From assembly GCF_003957515.1 (NCBI RefSeq), contig NZ_RQXW01000002.1, positions 1-64,000 of the forward strand: DNA of 64,000 nucleotides, in the 5' to 3' direction. This DNA is from Amphritea opalescens (GTDB lineage Bacteria; Pseudomonadota; Gammaproteobacteria; Pseudomonadales; Balneatricaceae). The notes beneath the pieces are model-generated. The model did not search any database. It had not been told where the DNA came from and worked only from the letters and a program-made list of their open reading frames with translations. Shown here piece by piece: positions 50,027-58,989 of this stretch. A program made the translations under genes and the position numbers. The stretch's first letter is position 1, and every line of letters starts with the position of its first letter.

Positions 50027-50048
50027 ATTTAAAATTAAGGAAAGAAAT

Positions 50049-51308
50049 ATGAATGCTCCGAGTATTTTAAGTTTGGATAACAGTGTGTCAGTGCAACAGA
50101 AACTGCTGGCGCAGTTGGATGGTATTAATGTCCGCATCCGCGACATACTGGTTTCTGTTATAGAGGGGACTGAGCTCTCAGAACCCGATGCCGTCACCCT
50201 ATTTGGTGCTACAGGTGTCGAGCTTGATGGATTAATTGCAACAGCTGATTATCTGCGTCAACAGACTGTGGGCAACCAAGCAAGTTTTGTTATAACCCGC
50301 AACATTAACTTTACCAATGTTTGCTATATGGGCTGTAAGTTCTGTGGCTTTGCCAAGCGTAAAGATGAAGCCACTGCCGAGTTGCTGAGTTTTGAAGAGG
50401 TGGCCGATAGAGCTGAAGAGGCTTGGGCGCGGGGAGCCACTGAGGTCTGTATTCAGGGCGGTTTACATCCCGATATTGAGGGTAGCCATTACCGTGAAAT
50501 CCTCAAGGCTATTAAGCTGCGTGTACCGGCGATGCATATCCATGCCTTTTCGCCTTTTGAAATCTGGTTTGGCGCATTAAAGAGCAAAATGTCTATTGCT
50601 GAGTTTATTCAAGATTTAATCGACCATGGTTTAGGCTCGATGCCGGGTACCGCCGCTGAGATTCTGGATGTTGAAATTCGTCAACAACTGACGCGGGATA
50701 AATTGACTACTGAGCAGTGGATTGAAATCATCACCACGGCTCATCAGTTAGGCTTGCCGACAACCGCTACCATTATGTATGGCCATATCGATAGTCCAGA
50801 ACATTGGGCTTCGCACATCGGCAAAATACGCACAATCCAAAAGAAAACCGGTGGTTTTACTGAATTTGTTCCACTGGGATTTATTCACTACGAATCCCCG
50901 CTATATATGAATATTCCCAATGTTAGACCGGGTCCAACAGTAGATGAAAACATTCGTATGCATGCGGTATCTCGGCTGATGCTGCACGGTTGGGTCGATA
51001 ATATACAGGCCTCTTGGGTAAAGCTGGGGCCAGAATATGCACAACAGATGCTACAGGCCGGCGCGAATGATCTGGGCGGCACGCTGATGAATGAAAGTAT
51101 CTCGCGGGCCGCAGGTGGTAAGAATGAACAGGAGATTTTGCCGGAAGATATGATTCGCATGATCAGTGGTGCGGGGCGCGATCCAGTACGGCGTAACACG
51201 CTCTATAGCGTAGTTGAAACCTTTGCACGTCAACCCACTGAAATAGCTAGCCGAGAAGGCTTTCAGCTTATCGCGACCACAAACGCTAGCGTGCGGGTGG
51301 CCTCATGA
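50049..51308 (+). CDS. cofH: FO synthase subunit CofH (radical SAM)
   Basis: The ATG at 50049 follows AAGGAAAG and gives 419 residues. The radical-SAM cysteines are in CYMGCKFCGF near residue 75, preceded by NINFTNV. IQGGLHPD, SPFEIWFGA and the MPGTAAEIL segment distinguish CofH from the related menaquinone enzyme MqnC. CofH joins a tyrosine-derived radical to 5-amino-6-ribitylaminouracil, and CofG then closes the ring to give FO, the F420 chromophore. Only CofH is here: it is not the fused FbiC of actinobacteria, and no cofG is in the window. Its stop overlaps the cofD start by 4 bp. Confidence 0.92.
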   Translation: MNAPSILSLDNSVSVQQKLLAQLDGINVRIRDILVSVIEGTELSEPDAVTLFGATGVELDGLIATADYLRQQTVGNQASFVITRNINFTNVCYMGCKFCGFAKRKDEATAELLSFEEVADRAEEAWARGATEVCIQGGLHPDIEGSHYREILKAIKLRVPAMHIHAFSPFEIWFGALKSKMSIAEFIQDLIDHGLGSMPGTAAEILDVEIRQQLTRDKLTTEQWIEIITTAHQLGLPTTATIMYGHIDSPEHWASHIGKIRTIQKKTGGFTEFVPLGFIHYESPLYMNIPNVRPGPTVDENIRMHAVSRLMLHGWVDNIQASWVKLGPEYAQQMLQAGANDLGGTLMNESISRAAGGKNEQEILPEDMIRMISGAGRDPVRRNTLYSVVETFARQPTEIASREGFQLIATTNASVRVAS

Positions 51309-52321
51309 GCTCGCCGTTGAAGGTTGTGCTGCTGAGCGGCGGTGTGGGCGGTGCCAAGATGGCCGAAGGTTTTGCTTTTAGCCGGTTTTCGGCGCAGTTC
51401 AGCGTGATTGGTAACGTGGCTGATGATCAGGCGTTTCACGGATTATGGGTGTCTCCCGATATTGATACCCTGACCTATACCCTAGCCGACGAGATCGATA
51501 CCATCAAAGGTTGGGGGCTGAAGGATGAAAGCAACCAAGTGTTGGATCAGCTAAAAGGCTTAGGATCGGATACCTGGATGTATTTGGGGGATAAAGATTT
51601 CGCCACCCATATCTACCGTACCGAGCAGCGTCAGCAGGGGGTTAGACCCAGCGTGATTGCTGCTAATATCGCCCGCGCTTATGGTGTTAGCACACCAATT
51701 CTATTGCCTACCGATGACTGTATTCAAAATAAAGTGATGATTGAAAGTGGCTGGATCGATTTTCAGGATTACTTTGTCAAACACGCCTGCCAACCGGCAA
51801 TACTGGATTTTCATATTGCCGGTATTGAGACCGCCTCGGCGACTCCAGAAGCCCTGAGTGCTATTGCTGGGGCCGATTTGATTGTGATTGCGCCGAGTAA
51901 TCCGATTGTCAGTATTAAACCTATTTTGTCGGTGCCGGGCATCGTTGATGCGCTGCAGCAGTCTTCTGCATTTAAGGTAGCGATATCTCCACTAGTGAAT
52001 GGCCAAACGGTGAAAGGTCCGGCGGATAAGATGATGACGGCTGCAGGCTATCGCTGTGATGTGATTGGGGTGGCGGATGTCTATAACGGCTTGATCGACG
52101 GCATGATTATCGATCAGCAGGATCGCGACATGATGTCTGAGCTATCCGCTAAGGTCGAATACGTATTGGCGACCGATACGCTGATGTTTAACCGACAACA
52201 GAAAGTCAGCCTAGCGGAAACCATTGTTCACTTTTATCAGGCGGGTAATGGGAAGGTCGCTGCTGCCTCTGCGCCGCTCCATGATTCTGCCCGTGAATCC
52301 GCGCCTCGCTTCGCGGTGTAA
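51305..52321 (+). CDS. cofD: Phospholactyl/phosphoenolpyruvyl transferase CofD
   Basis: A 338-residue enzyme that moves the phospho-acyl group from the GDP-activated donor made by CofC to FO, giving F420-0 or its dehydro form. Diagnostic segments are VLLSGGVGGAKMAEGF at the start, VIGNVADDQAFHGLWVSPD near 36-54 and PTDDCIQNKVMIESGW near 136. Length matches the CofD/FbiA family. Second gene of the cof operon, coupled to cofH by an ATGA overlap. Confidence 0.94.
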   Translation: MSSPLKVVLLSGGVGGAKMAEGFAFSRFSAQFSVIGNVADDQAFHGLWVSPDIDTLTYTLADEIDTIKGWGLKDESNQVLDQLKGLGSDTWMYLGDKDFATHIYRTEQRQQGVRPSVIAANIARAYGVSTPILLPTDDCIQNKVMIESGWIDFQDYFVKHACQPAILDFHIAGIETASATPEALSAIAGADLIVIAPSNPIVSIKPILSVPGIVDALQQSSAFKVAISPLVNGQTVKGPADKMMTAAGYRCDVIGVADVYNGLIDGMIIDQQDRDMMSELSAKVEYVLATDTLMFNRQQKVSLAETIVHFYQAGNGKVAAASAPLHDSARESAPRFAV

Positions 52322-52334
52322 CTAGGAGCTGGCT

Positions 52335-52946
52335 ATGACGTTATCAATTGTTATTCCGATGAAAAGCCCTGAGCGTTCTAAAAGCCGTTTGGCGAAGGTG
52401 TTGAGCCGTAGCCAGCGGAAAAAGTTAACGCTGACTTTATTTGAAAAGAACCTTGGTTTTTTGCGTCAACGATATCCACAGCATAATGTGTTGGTGGTGA
52501 CGGAATCGAAGCGTATTGAAGATATTTCCCGTAGTTTTGGTGCCGATGTGTTGTTGGAAGAGCAGAAACTAGCTGGTTTGAATGCTGCTGTCACCTTAGC
52601 CGCTGAGTATAACGCCCAGCGTGGAATTGAGACTCAACTTGTGATTCCCGGCGATATCGAAACGCTGGATTATCAGGAGATTGAATATCTGCTTAGCCAT
52701 CGGGAAGCACGCCCGTCGGTGGTGGTTTGTCCCTCATATGATGGTGGAACCAATGCCATTATGACCACCCCGCCGAATGTGATGCCGTTCAGTTTTGGGC
52801 CAAACTCCTGTCAGGTCCACCTCTTGTCGGCCTTTGAAGCGGGGCTGCATACGCAGCGGCTGTTTCTTGAAAATCTATCTTTTGATGTCGATTGCCCCGA
52901 TGACCTAAACCGAGCCGAAATCTGGTTTGAAAAAATATCTGCATAG
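52335..52946 (+). CDS. cofC: Phospholactate/phosphoglycerate guanylyltransferase CofC
   Basis: A 203-residue nucleotidyltransferase that activates 2-phospholactate (archaea), phosphoenolpyruvate (mycobacteria) or 3-phosphoglycerate (Paraburkholderia) with GTP. The family motif IPMKSPERSKSRL begins at residue 7, and VIPGDIETLD lies near 111. Which acid is used cannot be told from the sequence. It starts 13 bp after cofD and ends 9 bp before cofE. Confidence 0.92.
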   Translation: MTLSIVIPMKSPERSKSRLAKVLSRSQRKKLTLTLFEKNLGFLRQRYPQHNVLVVTESKRIEDISRSFGADVLLEEQKLAGLNAAVTLAAEYNAQRGIETQLVIPGDIETLDYQEIEYLLSHREARPSVVVCPSYDGGTNAIMTTPPNVMPFSFGPNSCQVHLLSAFEAGLHTQRLFLENLSFDVDCPDDLNRAEIWFEKISA

Positions 52947-52955
52947 GATGTTCTT

Positions 52956-53741
52956 ATGAATAGTAATGCACATAACCAAGTCAGTATTCATGCGCTCGAT
53001 GGCATTCCTGATATTCACCCTGGTGATGACCTGTCTGGCTTGATACTTGCGGCGCTCGATGGCAACCAATGCTCGCTTGATGACGGCGACATTATCGTGA
53101 TTGCCCATAAAGTAGTGTCCAAACAGGAAGGTCAAATTATTGATCTGAATGATATTAGCCCAACCGTCGAAGCGCAGACGTTGGGCAGTGAACTGAATAA
53201 AGATCCACGCAAGGTGCAGGTGGTGTTATCGGAATCTAAACGTTTAGTCCGGACATCAAAGCGACCTGAACAGGATGAAGGCACGATTATCGCTGAACAT
53301 CGATTGGGCTTTATCTGCGCCAATGCAGCGGTGGATGAGTCCAATGTGGATGCGGCTGGTAAGGTGATTCTCCTTCCCCATGACCCCGATCAGAGTGCCC
53401 GGGGCATTTGCCAAGACTTAGAACGGGCCAGTGGCAAATCATTAGGCGTTGTTATTACCGATACCTTTGGTCGCCCTTGGCGGATGGGCTTAGTAAATGT
53501 GGCCGTTGGTCTCGCCAATGTGCCGGCTAAAGTGGATCTCGCAGGGGATATGGATGCCTACGGCCGCGTGCTGTCGGTCACCGTTCCCGCGTTAGCAGAT
53601 GAAATTGCAGCGGCTTCCGGTTTGCTGATGAGTAAAAACGGCAAAAAGCCGGTGTTGATATTTAAAGGCGTTGACTGGCAGCGATGTGAAAGTTCTGCCC
53701 GTGACCTAGTGCGCCCACAACAAGAGGATCTATTTCGATGA
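52956..53741 (+). CDS. cofE: Coenzyme F420-0:L-glutamate ligase CofE
   Basis: A 261-residue GTP-dependent ligase that adds glutamate residues to F420-0. Recognisable segments are [16 protein letters not shown] near 50, [16 protein letters not shown] near 116 and [19 protein letters not shown] near 166-184. It is the short, single-domain form, lacking the C-terminal FMN reductase domain of mycobacterial FbiB. If CofD delivers a dehydro form, another reductase would be required. Its stop overlaps the next start by 4 bp. Confidence 0.94.
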   Translation: MNSNAHNQVSIHALDGIPDIHPGDDLSGLILAALDGNQCSLDDGDIIVIAHKVVSKQEGQIIDLNDISPTVEAQTLGSELNKDPRKVQVVLSESKRLVRTSKRPEQDEGTIIAEHRLGFICANAAVDESNVDAAGKVILLPHDPDQSARGICQDLERASGKSLGVVITDTFGRPWRMGLVNVAVGLANVPAKVDLAGDMDAYGRVLSVTVPALADEIAAASGLLMSKNGKKPVLIFKGVDWQRCESSARDLVRPQQEDLFR

Positions 53742-54406
53742 AAATTGCTATTTTGGGTGGAACAGGCCCGCAAGGGAAAGGATTGGCGCTGCGTTTTGCT
53801 GCGGCGGGTATTGATGTTGCACTAGGCTCTCGCGATGGTGAGCGGGCGGCTGAGATTGCGCAACAGTTGAACGAAAAACAGCCTGAGGCAACGGGTGTTA
53901 TCAGTGGTGCCGATAATCGAGGAGTGACCGCGGCGGCTGATGAAATTGTGATTTTGGCGGTGCCTTTTGCTGCCCATAGCGCCACGCTAAAGGCGATTAA
54001 GCCTGATCTGAGCAATAAGATCCTAGTGGATATTGTTGTGCCACTGGCCGATGGCGATCCGAAAGCGGTGGATATGCCTGCAGAAGGCTCGGCCACAGAA
54101 GCCGCGCAAGCCTTGTTAGGCGATGGCATTCCCGTGGTCGGTGCGTTGCATAACGTCTCTGCCGCTACGTTGAATAATCTCGGTCAGCCGATTAACTGCG
54201 ATATTTTAGTATGCGGTAACAACCTGCAGGCAAAAGAAGCTGTGATGGAATTGATTTCCAGCCTTGGTGTGAATGCCTATAACGCCGGTCCTGCCGTGAA
54301 TGCTCGCTGTATTGAAGCGATTACCCCGATTCTAATTCGTCTGAATATTTCGAAAAAGGTGCCGTTCTCCCATGCGGGAGTGAAAATCTGGGCCCCTGAT
54401 CATTAA
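53738..54406 (+). CDS. npdG: F420:NADP oxidoreductase (NpdG/Fno)
   Basis: A 222-residue Rossmann enzyme that transfers hydride between NADPH and F420. The NADP-binding loop is [17 protein letters not shown] near residues 4-20, followed by [10 protein letters not shown] near 30, which selects [15 protein letters not shown] near 71 and [14 protein letters not shown] near 131 are family marks. Translationally coupled to cofE. In this setting it would most likely charge F420 with NADPH. Confidence 0.93.
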   Translation: MKIAILGGTGPQGKGLALRFAAAGIDVALGSRDGERAAEIAQQLNEKQPEATGVISGADNRGVTAAADEIVILAVPFAAHSATLKAIKPDLSNKILVDIVVPLADGDPKAVDMPAEGSATEAAQALLGDGIPVVGALHNVSAATLNNLGQPINCDILVCGNNLQAKEAVMELISSLGVNAYNAGPAVNARCIEAITPILIRLNISKKVPFSHAGVKIWAPDH

Positions 54407-54456
54407 GCATAAGCATCATCACTGATACGCAACAAGTCCTTACTAGGAGAATAATT

Positions 54457-55458
54457 ATGGATTTCGGTATTACTTTTAAAGGTTTTATTAGCCCTGAGCG
54501 CGCCCGTAATTTGGCTAAACAAGCGGAAGAAGCCGGTTTTACACATTGCTGGTTTTATGATTCTCACGTTCTGTGGCGTGAATCATATCCGGCCATGGCA
54601 ATGTGTATGGAACATACCTCTAAGATCAGTTTTGGTCCCTGTGTAACCCATCCTAATGCCCGTGATTGGTCCCAGGCGGCCAGTCTTTTCGGTAGCTTGG
54701 CGCTACAAAGTAATGGTCGTTTTCATATTGGCCTTGGTCGTGGTGACAGCGGTGTGCGGGTGTTGGGTAAAAAACCGGCCAACCTTGCCCGGGTAGCCGA
54801 GTTTACAACCAAGGTGAAGGCTTTGGTTCGAGGTGAAGAGGTGATGTATGACGATTGTCCGGCACCGGTAAAATTCCCTTGGGCGCAGGGCTATGAACTG
54901 CCTGTTTATATTGGAGCGTATGGTCCGAAAGCTTTGCAAACAGCGGGTGAAGTTGGTGATGGCGTAGTCTTGCAAATTGGCTCTCCGACACTGGTGGAAT
55001 GGTTTAAGGATCAGGCGATCAATGCCGGTAAAGCGGCGGGGCGTGATATGAGTAACTATCAGGTTATTGCGTCTGCCCCCGCTTATTTTGGTACCAAAGA
55101 GCGCTGCCTTGAAGCAACCAAGTGGTTCCCGGCGATGGTGGGTAACCATGTGGCCGATATCGTTGAAAAGTATGGTGATAGCAGCGGTCAGGTGCCAGAA
55201 AGTTTGACCTCTTATATCAAAAACCGTCAGGGCTATGATTATTCTAAACATGGTCAGAGTGATAACCCATTCTTGGACTTCATTACTCCAGATATTGTTG
55301 ATGAATTCTGTGTTTTGGGATCGGTTGATGAACATATCACTAAACTCAAAGCCCTTGAAGCCGCCGGTACGACTCAGTTCAATATCTATCTTGATAACGG
55401 TGATGAGGAGAATATCGTCGAGAAATACGGTAAGCATATTATTCCTCAGTTTAGCTAA
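54457..55458 (+). CDS. LLM-class F420-dependent oxidoreductase; candidate pyrimidine reductase
   Basis: A 333-residue luciferase-like TIM-barrel protein. FKGFISPERARNLAKQAEEAGF at the N-terminus (residues 8-27 as landmark), GLGRGDSGVRVLG near 93 and LPVYIGAYGPKALQTAGE near 149 match the F420-using branch related to methylene-tetrahydromethanopterin reductase. I believe it belongs to the TIGR03842 (CPS_4043) group. AGGAGA precedes the ATG. It is the only F420-consuming enzyme, apart from NpdG, in the RutR-controlled block. That makes it the best candidate for F420H2-dependent reduction of uracil or thymine, an inference from context. RutA, a flavin LLM enzyme, is an alternative relative. Confidence 0.85.
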   Translation: MDFGITFKGFISPERARNLAKQAEEAGFTHCWFYDSHVLWRESYPAMAMCMEHTSKISFGPCVTHPNARDWSQAASLFGSLALQSNGRFHIGLGRGDSGVRVLGKKPANLARVAEFTTKVKALVRGEEVMYDDCPAPVKFPWAQGYELPVYIGAYGPKALQTAGEVGDGVVLQIGSPTLVEWFKDQAINAGKAAGRDMSNYQVIASAPAYFGTKERCLEATKWFPAMVGNHVADIVEKYGDSSGQVPESLTSYIKNRQGYDYSKHGQSDNPFLDFITPDIVDEFCVLGSVDEHITKLKALEAAGTTQFNIYLDNGDEENIVEKYGKHIIPQFS

Positions 55459-55470
55459 GAAGACCTCAGT

Positions 55471-55494
55471 GCTCAGGCCTTTCGGGGCCTGAGC
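55471..55494 (+). terminator. Hairpin after the LLM gene
   Basis: Stem GCTCAGGCC/GGCCTGAGC with a short loop, 13 bp after the stop. There is no T-tract, so it may only reduce read-through into ribA. Confidence 0.55.
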
Positions 55495-55582
55495 GGGTTA
55501 TGTTGAAGTACTTCGATGCATTCTTGTTTCAAGGGGGGAGCTAGAGTCAAAGGGTTTAGCAAGGTTCTACACGGAGATAGTT

Positions 55583-56191
55583 ATGTCGACAGAGGCTTAT
55601 TTAGCAACGCTGACCGACGCGGTGAGTGTGCGTATGCCGACCGCCTATGGCGAATTTTTGATGACGGCGTTTACCGATCCTAATGATGGTAAAGAGCACA
55701 TTATATTGGTCATGGGGCAGCCCCATTTGGTATCGGCACCGATCGTGAGAATTCATTCCGAGTGTGCCACTGGTGATCTGTTTGCCTCCTGCCGTTGTGA
55801 TTGCGGTGAACAGTTGGATCGTTCATTGAGCATTATTGGCGAGGCCGGTTGTGGCGTATTGATCTATCTGCGTCAGGAAGGACGAGGCATTGGCTTGAAG
55901 AATAAACTGCGCGCATACCAATTGCAGGATCAAGGGTCGGATACGGTTGAGGCGAATCTACAGCTTGGCTTACCCGTCGATGGCCGTTGCTATGGGATCG
56001 CCGCCGCAGTACTCAATGCGCTGAATATTTCGACGCTGCGTTTGCTAACGAATAACCCGGATAAAATCAGTAGTTTAGAGACATTAGGTTTTGTCGTGAG
56101 CCGGTTACCGATACAGGTCGATTATCAACAATATAATTTGGCTTATATGCAGGCAAAACAGCTTAAAATGGGTCATCTGGTTAGCTTATAA
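55583..56191 (+). CDS. ribA: GTP cyclohydrolase II RibA
   Basis: A 202-residue GTP cyclohydrolase II, the first enzyme of riboflavin synthesis. Zinc cysteines are in SECATGDLF and CRCDCG near residues 60-75, and YLRQEGRGIGL near 94 carries the catalytic Arg and Tyr region. It is the monofunctional form, with no DHBP synthase domain. The pathway product 5-amino-6-ribitylaminouracil is also the substrate of CofH, so a copy next to the cof operon would raise precursor supply. It may be a second copy. It lies 124 bp after the LLM gene. Confidence 0.92.
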   Translation: MSTEAYLATLTDAVSVRMPTAYGEFLMTAFTDPNDGKEHIILVMGQPHLVSAPIVRIHSECATGDLFASCRCDCGEQLDRSLSIIGEAGCGVLIYLRQEGRGIGLKNKLRAYQLQDQGSDTVEANLQLGLPVDGRCYGIAAAVLNALNISTLRLLTNNPDKISSLETLGFVVSRLPIQVDYQQYNLAYMQAKQLKMGHLVSL

Positions 56192-56316
56192 CTGCACTAG
56201 ACGAGCTAGGATGGCGAGTTAAGACACCACGGGATCGATTCTTGATCCATATTTACCCAATCTAATGAACGAAAGAACAAAGAGAATATATATCTAAAAG
56301 AGGTCTCGAAAAACAA

Positions 56317-56334
56317 TTTGACCATATGGTAAAA
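56317..56334. promoter_or_regulatory. RutR-type operator before the amidohydrolase gene
   Basis: TTTGACC-ATAT-GGTAAAA, 96 bp before the start codon. This is the copy closest to the E. coli RutR consensus, containing TTGACCATATGGT. Confidence 0.78.
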
Positions 56335-56346
56335 TTAAACTAGTTT
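56318..56346 (+). promoter_or_regulatory. Candidate amidohydrolase promoter
   Basis: TTGACC (56318-56323), a 17-bp spacer and TAGTTT (56341-56346). The -35 is the left half of the operator, the same design as at cofH. Confidence 0.5.
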
Positions 56347-56429
56347 TATTCTATGGGAAATCATTTGTAGTCCTTTATTTTCGCCCTTTAACGGGCATCG
56401 CCAATAGCGTTAATTAGGAGCCTTTATCG

Positions 56430-57659
56430 ATGAAAAACATAAAAACCAATGAACAGCGACTTTGGAACAGCCTGATGGAGATGGGCGAAATCGGAGGTAC
56501 TGAAAAGGGTGGCTGTTGCCGTCTGGCGCTGACCGATCTCGATAAGCAGGCCCGTGATCTATTTACTGAGTGGTGTGAAGCTGCAGGCTGTACTGTCCGG
56601 GTTGATAAAATCGGCAATGTTTTTGCTCGCCGTCCAGGTAAGAATAATGATCTGCCGCCAGTGGTGATGGGGAGTCATATCGATACTCAGCCAACCGGTG
56701 GTAAGTTTGATGGTGTGTATGGCGTGCTGTCTGGGTTGGAAGTGATTCGTACCCTGAATGATAACAACATCGAAACCGACCATCCGATTGAAGCGTCTAT
56801 CTGGACTAACGAAGAGGGTTCTCGTTTTGCTCCCGCAATGGTGGCATCGGGTGTTTTTGCCGGGGTCTTTGATCTAGAGTACGGTTTAAGTCGGGCTGAT
56901 CTTGATGGTAAGACGATGGGTGAAGAGTTACAGCGCATTGGCTATGCTGGTGAACATGAAGTCGGCAGCCCGGTTAAGGCGTTTTTCGAAGCGCATATCG
57001 AGCAGGGGCCCATTCTCGAAGAGGAAGAGACCTCTATTGGGGTGGTCACCGATGCTCAAGGGCAGCGTTGGTATGAAGTGACCTTAACCGGTCAGGAAGC
57101 TCACGCGGGCCCAACACCGATGTTACGCCGTAAAGATGCCTTGCTGGGGGCTTCTAAAATCGTCCAAGAGGTGAATAATATTGGCTTGGCGAATCAGCCG
57201 AATGCCTGTTCGACGGTTGGCTTGCTACAGGTCTTCCCGAACTCACGTAATGTTATTCCTGGCGAAGTCTTTTTCACCATCGATTTCCGTCATCCGAATG
57301 ATGATGTGTTGTCGAAAATGGATCAACAGCTGCGTGATGTGTGCGCCAAGATTGCCGATGAAATGGGCTTGGAGATGAAGTTCGAGCAGATCTGGTATTC
57401 TCCACCGGTGCCATTCAATACCAGCTGTGTTGATTCAGTACGTCAGGCCGCTGAAGACGCGGGCTATAGTCATCGTGATATTGTCAGTGGTGCTGGCCAT
57501 GATGCCTGTTATATCGCGCGTGTTGCGCCTACAGGGATGGTTTTTGTGCCCTGCGAAAACGGTATCAGCCATAACGAAGAAGAAAATGCTAAACCCGAAG
57601 ACCTCCATGCCGGGTGCAATGTGTTGTTACAAGCGGTGCTTAATCAAGCTTGTCTCTAA
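56430..57659 (+). CDS. M20-family N-carbamoyl amidohydrolase (beta-ureidopropionase/HyuC-like)
   Basis: A 409-residue dinuclear metal hydrolase of the AllC/HyuC/beta-ureidopropionase family. Metal ligands are visible in MGSHIDTQPTGGKFDG near 81, TNEEGSRFAPAM near 126, HIEQGP near 192 and the C-terminal SHNEEE near 383. TAGGAG precedes the ATG. The family hydrolyses N-carbamoyl-beta-alanine, N-carbamoyl amino acids or allantoate. With a RutR-type operator before it and a dihydropyrimidinase in the cluster, the first substrate is favoured. Allantoate hydrolysis remains possible. Confidence 0.88.
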   Translation: MKNIKTNEQRLWNSLMEMGEIGGTEKGGCCRLALTDLDKQARDLFTEWCEAAGCTVRVDKIGNVFARRPGKNNDLPPVVMGSHIDTQPTGGKFDGVYGVLSGLEVIRTLNDNNIETDHPIEASIWTNEEGSRFAPAMVASGVFAGVFDLEYGLSRADLDGKTMGEELQRIGYAGEHEVGSPVKAFFEAHIEQGPILEEEETSIGVVTDAQGQRWYEVTLTGQEAHAGPTPMLRRKDALLGASKIVQEVNNIGLANQPNACSTVGLLQVFPNSRNVIPGEVFFTIDFRHPNDDVLSKMDQQLRDVCAKIADEMGLEMKFEQIWYSPPVPFNTSCVDSVRQAAEDAGYSHRDIVSGAGHDACYIARVAPTGMVFVPCENGISHNEEENAKPEDLHAGCNVLLQAVLNQACL

Positions 57660-57736
57660 TCACTGCAACACACTCTAAGAATAAATCTAACAAAAACTAA
57701 GTCCGCTTCCGGGCACTTTCTCTCATACTCGATACC

Positions 57737-57757
57737 TGCGCGTGTTTTACACGCGCA
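57737..57757. promoter_or_regulatory. Perfect palindrome before pntAA
   Basis: TGCGCGTGT-TTT-ACACGCGCA, 47 bp before the pntAA start. It could be a regulator site or an RNA hairpin between the amidohydrolase and transhydrogenase genes. There is no T-tract after it. Confidence 0.55.
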
Positions 57758-57804
57758 TAGGCGTCCTGTTGTCTGAAATAAGGGGCGGCTTGGGGAGTAT
57801 GGGT

Positions 57805-58989
57805 ATGAAAATTGGTCTTGCAAAAGAACCCTTGGCGAACGAATCAAGGGTTGCCTTAACACCAGAGAATATCATCCGTTTATCAGCCACCGGTGCCACC
57901 TTCGTGGTTGAAACCGGTGCGGGGCTTGCAGCAGGTTTTAGTGATCAGGATTATCGGGATGTGGGGGCGCAGATAAATTCCTCTGCGCGGGCTGTGTATC
58001 AGCAAGCGGATATTCTGTTGCGGGTGAATCTGTCTGGGGCGATGTTGAATCAAGCGGCAGCTTGGCTGGAAAATAGCCCGTTACTGATCGGCATGATGGA
58101 CCCATTCACCAAACCTGAACGTTTTACAGACTTAGCGGAACAGGGTATCAGTAGTATCGCGATGGAACTGATTCCGCGTATTAGCCGTGCTCAGAGTATG
58201 GATGTGTTGACCTCGATGGCAACCTTAGCCGGTTATAAGGCGGTACTATTGGCCGCCAATGCAGCCTCGAGAATCTACCCGATGATGATGACTGCGGCGG
58301 GTAACCTTAGTCCGGCGAGGGTCTTTATTATGGGGGCCGGCGTCGCCGGTTTACAGGCGGCGGCCACCGCTAAGCGTATGGGCGCAGTGGTTAAGGCTTA
58401 TGATGTGCGGCCTGCCGCGCGGGAACAGATTATTTCGGTCGGGGCCAAACCGGTTGAGTTGGCGTTAGAGGCGGACTCCACCGAAGGTCAGGGAGGCTAT
58501 GCCAAACAGCAGGGGGAGGATTTTCTTCAGCGCCAGCGTGAATTGATGACCGCCGTGCTAAGCGAACAAGATATTGTTATTACGACCGCGGCTATTCCCG
58601 GTGCTCGTTCACCGGTATTGATTACCGCTGAGATGGTTGGTCAGATGAAACCGGGAGCGGTGATTGTCGATTTAGCCTCAGAGCGGGGCGGCAACTGTGA
58701 ATTGACCCAACATGGTGAGGTAGTGGTTGAACAGGGCGTGACGATCATTGGTCCGGATAATATCGTGGCTACGGTGGCGTACCATGCGAGTCAGATGTAC
58801 GGCAATAATATCGAGAACCTGTTACATCATCTACTCAATGAGCAGGGTGATTGTGATTTGGATTTTGATGATGAAATTATCCAGCAGGCGGTGGTTACCT
58901 ACGGTGGCGAGATCATCAATAACGGTCTACGCGAGAGATTAGATCTGCCGCCGTTAGCTTCAATGCCACGGTTAGAGGAGGTTGCATAA
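57805..58989 (+). CDS. pntAA: Transhydrogenase alpha-1 subunit PntAA
   Basis: The ATG at 57805 lies 7 bp after GGGGAG and gives 394 residues; a longer open frame upstream is not needed. It is the NAD(H)-binding domain I, with the opening KIGLAKEPLANESRVALTPE, the RISRAQSMDVLTSMA loop near 130 and the nucleotide fold FIMGAGVAGLQAAATAKRMG (near 172). The three-gene split form (as in Rhodospirillum) is used rather than the fused PntA of E. coli. The stop overlaps the pntAB start. Confidence 0.95.
   Translation: MKIGLAKEPLANESRVALTPENIIRLSATGATFVVETGAGLAAGFSDQDYRDVGAQINSSARAVYQQADILLRVNLSGAMLNQAAAWLENSPLLIGMMDPFTKPERFTDLAEQGISSIAMELIPRISRAQSMDVLTSMATLAGYKAVLLAANAASRIYPMMMTAAGNLSPARVFIMGAGVAGLQAAATAKRMGAVVKAYDVRPAAREQIISVGAKPVELALEADSTEGQGGYAKQQGEDFLQRQRELMTAVLSEQDIVITTAAIPGARSPVLITAEMVGQMKPGAVIVDLASERGGNCELTQHGEVVVEQGVTIIGPDNIVATVAYHASQMYGNNIENLLHHLLNEQGDCDLDFDDEIIQQAVVTYGGEIINNGLRERLDLPPLASMPRLEEVA

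Larger units (their letters stand above)
49400..50048. other. Long leader/intergenic region before cofH
   Basis: A 649-bp stretch holding the rutR terminator, two RutR-type operators, the cofH promoter and a 300-nt leader with one possible small ORF (49814-50026). The part from 49483 to 49700 is AT-rich and shows nothing else I can support. Confidence 0.6.

Noticed and set aside
50049..51308. CofH gene as MqnC/MqnE of futalosine menaquinone synthesis
   Set aside because: Motifs and the immediate coupling to cofD, cofC and cofE favour FO synthase.
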